Source: Nitrososphaerota archaeon
GTDB lineage: Archaea; Thermoproteota; Bathyarchaeia; Bathyarchaeales; Bathycorpusculaceae
Length of the DNA stretch: 6,050 bases
Direction of reading: 5' to 3'
Assembly (NCBI GenBank): GCA_031282985.1
Contig: JAITCR010000101.1
Coordinates: 1 to 6,050, forward strand
The translations under genes were made by a program, and so were the position numbers. Each line of letters opens with the position of its first letter. Within the stretch, counting starts at the first letter, position 1. Shown here one piece after another: positions 5,010-6,050 of the stretch. Under the pieces are notes generated by a model. The model was not told the DNA's origin. It searched no databases and saw only the letters and a program-made list of their open reading frames with translations.

Positions 5010-5831
5010 TTGAGTGAGATCATATTACCAACATTAATGGGGGTTTTACTAGTAACCACTATTGTTGCATCCAATGGATATTGTAAGAGGATACGTCAAG
5101 CACAAAAAGAATACGAACAAGCCCGTGATGCTGTTGAAGATATTGTGCTAAGTTTTAATCGTGAACTTAAGCGGGAATCAGAAAGACTTGAACAAATAGC
5201 GTTTAAAGTTGAAGGAAGCCTAGCAAAATCAGATACGGGACTAAGAAAAATAGACAATATTGAAAAAAGAATTTCACCTGTAGAAAGCCAACTTGGCAAT
5301 CTTGAAACACAGAAAAGGACCCTTGAAGAACAAAAAATTACCATTGAAAAGCAAAAAAATTTACTTGAGACACAAATAAGTCAACTTAACAGTTTAATTC
5401 AAAATAACAACAGTTTATCAAATACTTTGTCAGGCTTGGATGTTAAAATAAAAGAGATTGAAATAACTCAAGAATTACTCAAAACCAGCATAAGTGGGTT
5501 TGAAGAACAAATACAAAAAATTTCAGCAATATCTCCTGAATTTAAATTTGAACAAGTTATACCTGGTGTACCTATTAAACGTGATAAAGCCTTATATTCA
5601 TTAACTAATACTGAGGTGGCAGTATTAGAAATGCTATCTTCTGAAGGCGCAAAAACTGCTCCTGAAATTAAAGAGCGTGTTAGCCTTAGCAGAGAGCATA
5701 CAGCCCGATTAATGAAAAAACTCTATGAGGATGGTTACCTTGAACGAGAAATAGGCAAAATTCCTTTTAAATATACTGTAAAGAAAGAAATGGAAAAAAT
5801 TCTAAAGAAAGAAGAACACAGTACATCTTAA
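5010..5831 (+). CDS. Membrane-anchored coiled-coil protein with C-terminal MarR-like winged-helix domain
   Basis: This 273-residue protein has three parts. Residues 4-22 are a hydrophobic segment (IILPTLMGVLLVTTIVAS), followed by basic CKRIR, suggesting an N-terminal membrane anchor with the rest in the cytoplasm. Residues about 29-172 are a long, Glu/Lys/Gln-rich coiled coil with repeated leucines (LETQKRTLEEQK, IEKQKNLLETQ). Residues about 195-265 form a winged helix: LTNTEVAVLEMLSSEG, then KTAPEIKERVSLSREHTARL (recognition helix near 226-240), LYEDGYLERE and the wing KIPFKYTVKKE. This resembles MarR/ArsR-type domains. The start is TTG at 5010 with only a weak GAGATGA nearby; an ATG at 5037 would begin inside the membrane segment and shorten it. 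Half-site cluster B lies immediately upstream. I know of similar membrane/coiled-coil/winged-helix proteins in Thaumarchaeota-related genomes, without an established role. A transcription regulator or a DNA-to-membrane tether are both possible. Confidence 0.85.
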   Translation: MSEIILPTLMGVLLVTTIVASNGYCKRIRQAQKEYEQARDAVEDIVLSFNRELKRESERLEQIAFKVEGSLAKSDTGLRKIDNIEKRISPVESQLGNLETQKRTLEEQKITIEKQKNLLETQISQLNSLIQNNNSLSNTLSGLDVKIKEIEITQELLKTSISGFEEQIQKISAISPEFKFEQVIPGVPIKRDKALYSLTNTEVAVLEMLSSEGAKTAPEIKERVSLSREHTARLMKKLYEDGYLEREIGKIPFKYTVKKEMEKILKKEEHSTS

Positions 5832-5851
5832 TTAATGGTTGCAATTATTTA

Positions 5852-5880
5852 CAACTTAAGCTTGCGGAATAAATAAGTTG
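5852..5880 (+). terminator. Possible stem-loop after the winged-helix gene
   Basis: CAACTTA (5852-5858) and TAAGTTG (5874-5880) are exact inverted repeats around a 15-base loop, 20 bases after the stop codon. There is no T-run after it, so it is at best a weak terminator or an mRNA 3' stem. Confidence 0.25.
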
Positions 5881-5898
5881 AACGAAGAAAATAATATG

Positions 5899-5931
5899 AG
5901 GCAGTGTCCTAACATAGGCATGGGGACAAAA
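5899..5931. mobile_element. Possible insertion-sequence end next to a partial transposase
   Basis: GAGGCAGTGTCC (about 5898-5909) lies about 22 bp beyond the stop of the minus-strand partial frame, the distance at which a terminal inverted repeat is often found. TGTCC (5905-5909) and GGACA (5924-5928) are an inverted pair. The other end of the element is outside the window, so neither the terminal repeat nor a target duplication can be verified. Tentative. Confidence 0.25.
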
Positions 5932-6050
5932 CTATTTTGGGTTGGTTCGTACTGTAAAGATGTTGTGAAGTAGAGTATTTGAAAAAAGAGCACTTTGTTG
6001 TCTATCATCTCGTTGTTGTTTAATGATGCTGCTAAATCTGCCTTTATCGG
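5932..6050 (-). CDS. Partial reading frame, possibly the C-terminus of a transposase
   Basis: On the minus strand a frame enters from the right edge and runs 38 codons to a TAG at 5934-5932. It reads DKGRFSSIIKQQRDDRQQSA followed by LFSNTLLHNIFTVRTNPK. The charged QQRDDRQQ followed by LLHNI recalls the closing helix of some DDE-type transposases, but I cannot assign a family. The competing plus-strand frame (ATG at 5896, 25 codons) looks less protein-like. The N-terminal part lies outside the window, so intactness is unknown. If real, mobile-element sequence flanks the region on both sides. Confidence 0.35.
   Translation of the reverse strand, partial: DKGRFSSIIKQQRDDRQQSALFSNTLLHNIFTVRTNPK

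Noticed and set aside
5096..5344. Minus-strand frame of 82 codons within the coiled-coil gene
   Set aside because: It is a shadow of the Glu/Lys-rich coiled coil, rich in Ser/Leu/Cys as expected from reverse reading.

Overview
The window looks like a low-GC archaeal chromosome segment, most plausibly from the TACK side of the tree (a Bathyarchaeia- or Thaumarchaeota-like organism; this is an inference from gene content). The archaeal call rests on a group II-type geranylgeranylglyceryl phosphate synthase (archaeal ether lipids), an Elf1-type transcription elongation zinc-ribbon protein, TATA-like promoter boxes, oligo-T terminators, and GTG/TTG starts.

Layout. Positions 1-753 (minus strand) hold a decayed transposase with a zinc-ribbon N-terminus and a 'transposase Y2' (IS91/IS801/IS1294-like) body. 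It runs off the left edge and carries three in-frame stops, at least four frameshifts and a mutated HUH histidine. A 41-bp near-perfect tandem duplication (756-837) separates it from a housekeeping block. That block has two divergent operons: elf1-GGGP synthase on the minus strand (1889-855) and nadE plus a nitrilase-superfamily amidase on the plus strand (1986-3674). The 96 bp between them hold both promoters. The lone ammonia-type NadE followed 12 bp later by a nitrilase-fold gene suggests a split glutamine-dependent NAD synthetase.

The right half (3675-5831) is the unusual part. Two genes without a clear name, a 159-residue protein with an HTH-like segment (4232-4711) and a 273-residue membrane-anchored coiled-coil protein ending in a MarR-like winged helix (5010-5831), are separated and preceded by two dense clusters of TGTGA/TCACA half-sites (3694-3840 and 4706-4996). 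These include perfect 14-15 bp palindromes and four direct half-sites spaced exactly 11 bp apart. Such clusters are the expected appearance of operators, or of centromere/iteron-like sites, for a DNA-binding protein encoded nearby. I propose a self-contained membrane-tethered DNA-binding module. Its function (transcription control, DNA anchoring or segregation) cannot be settled from sequence alone.

The right edge (about 5899-6050) has the end of a minus-strand reading frame that resembles a transposase C-terminus, next to a possible element end. The whole segment may therefore be flanked by mobile-element remains. No rRNA, tRNA or CRISPR array was seen.
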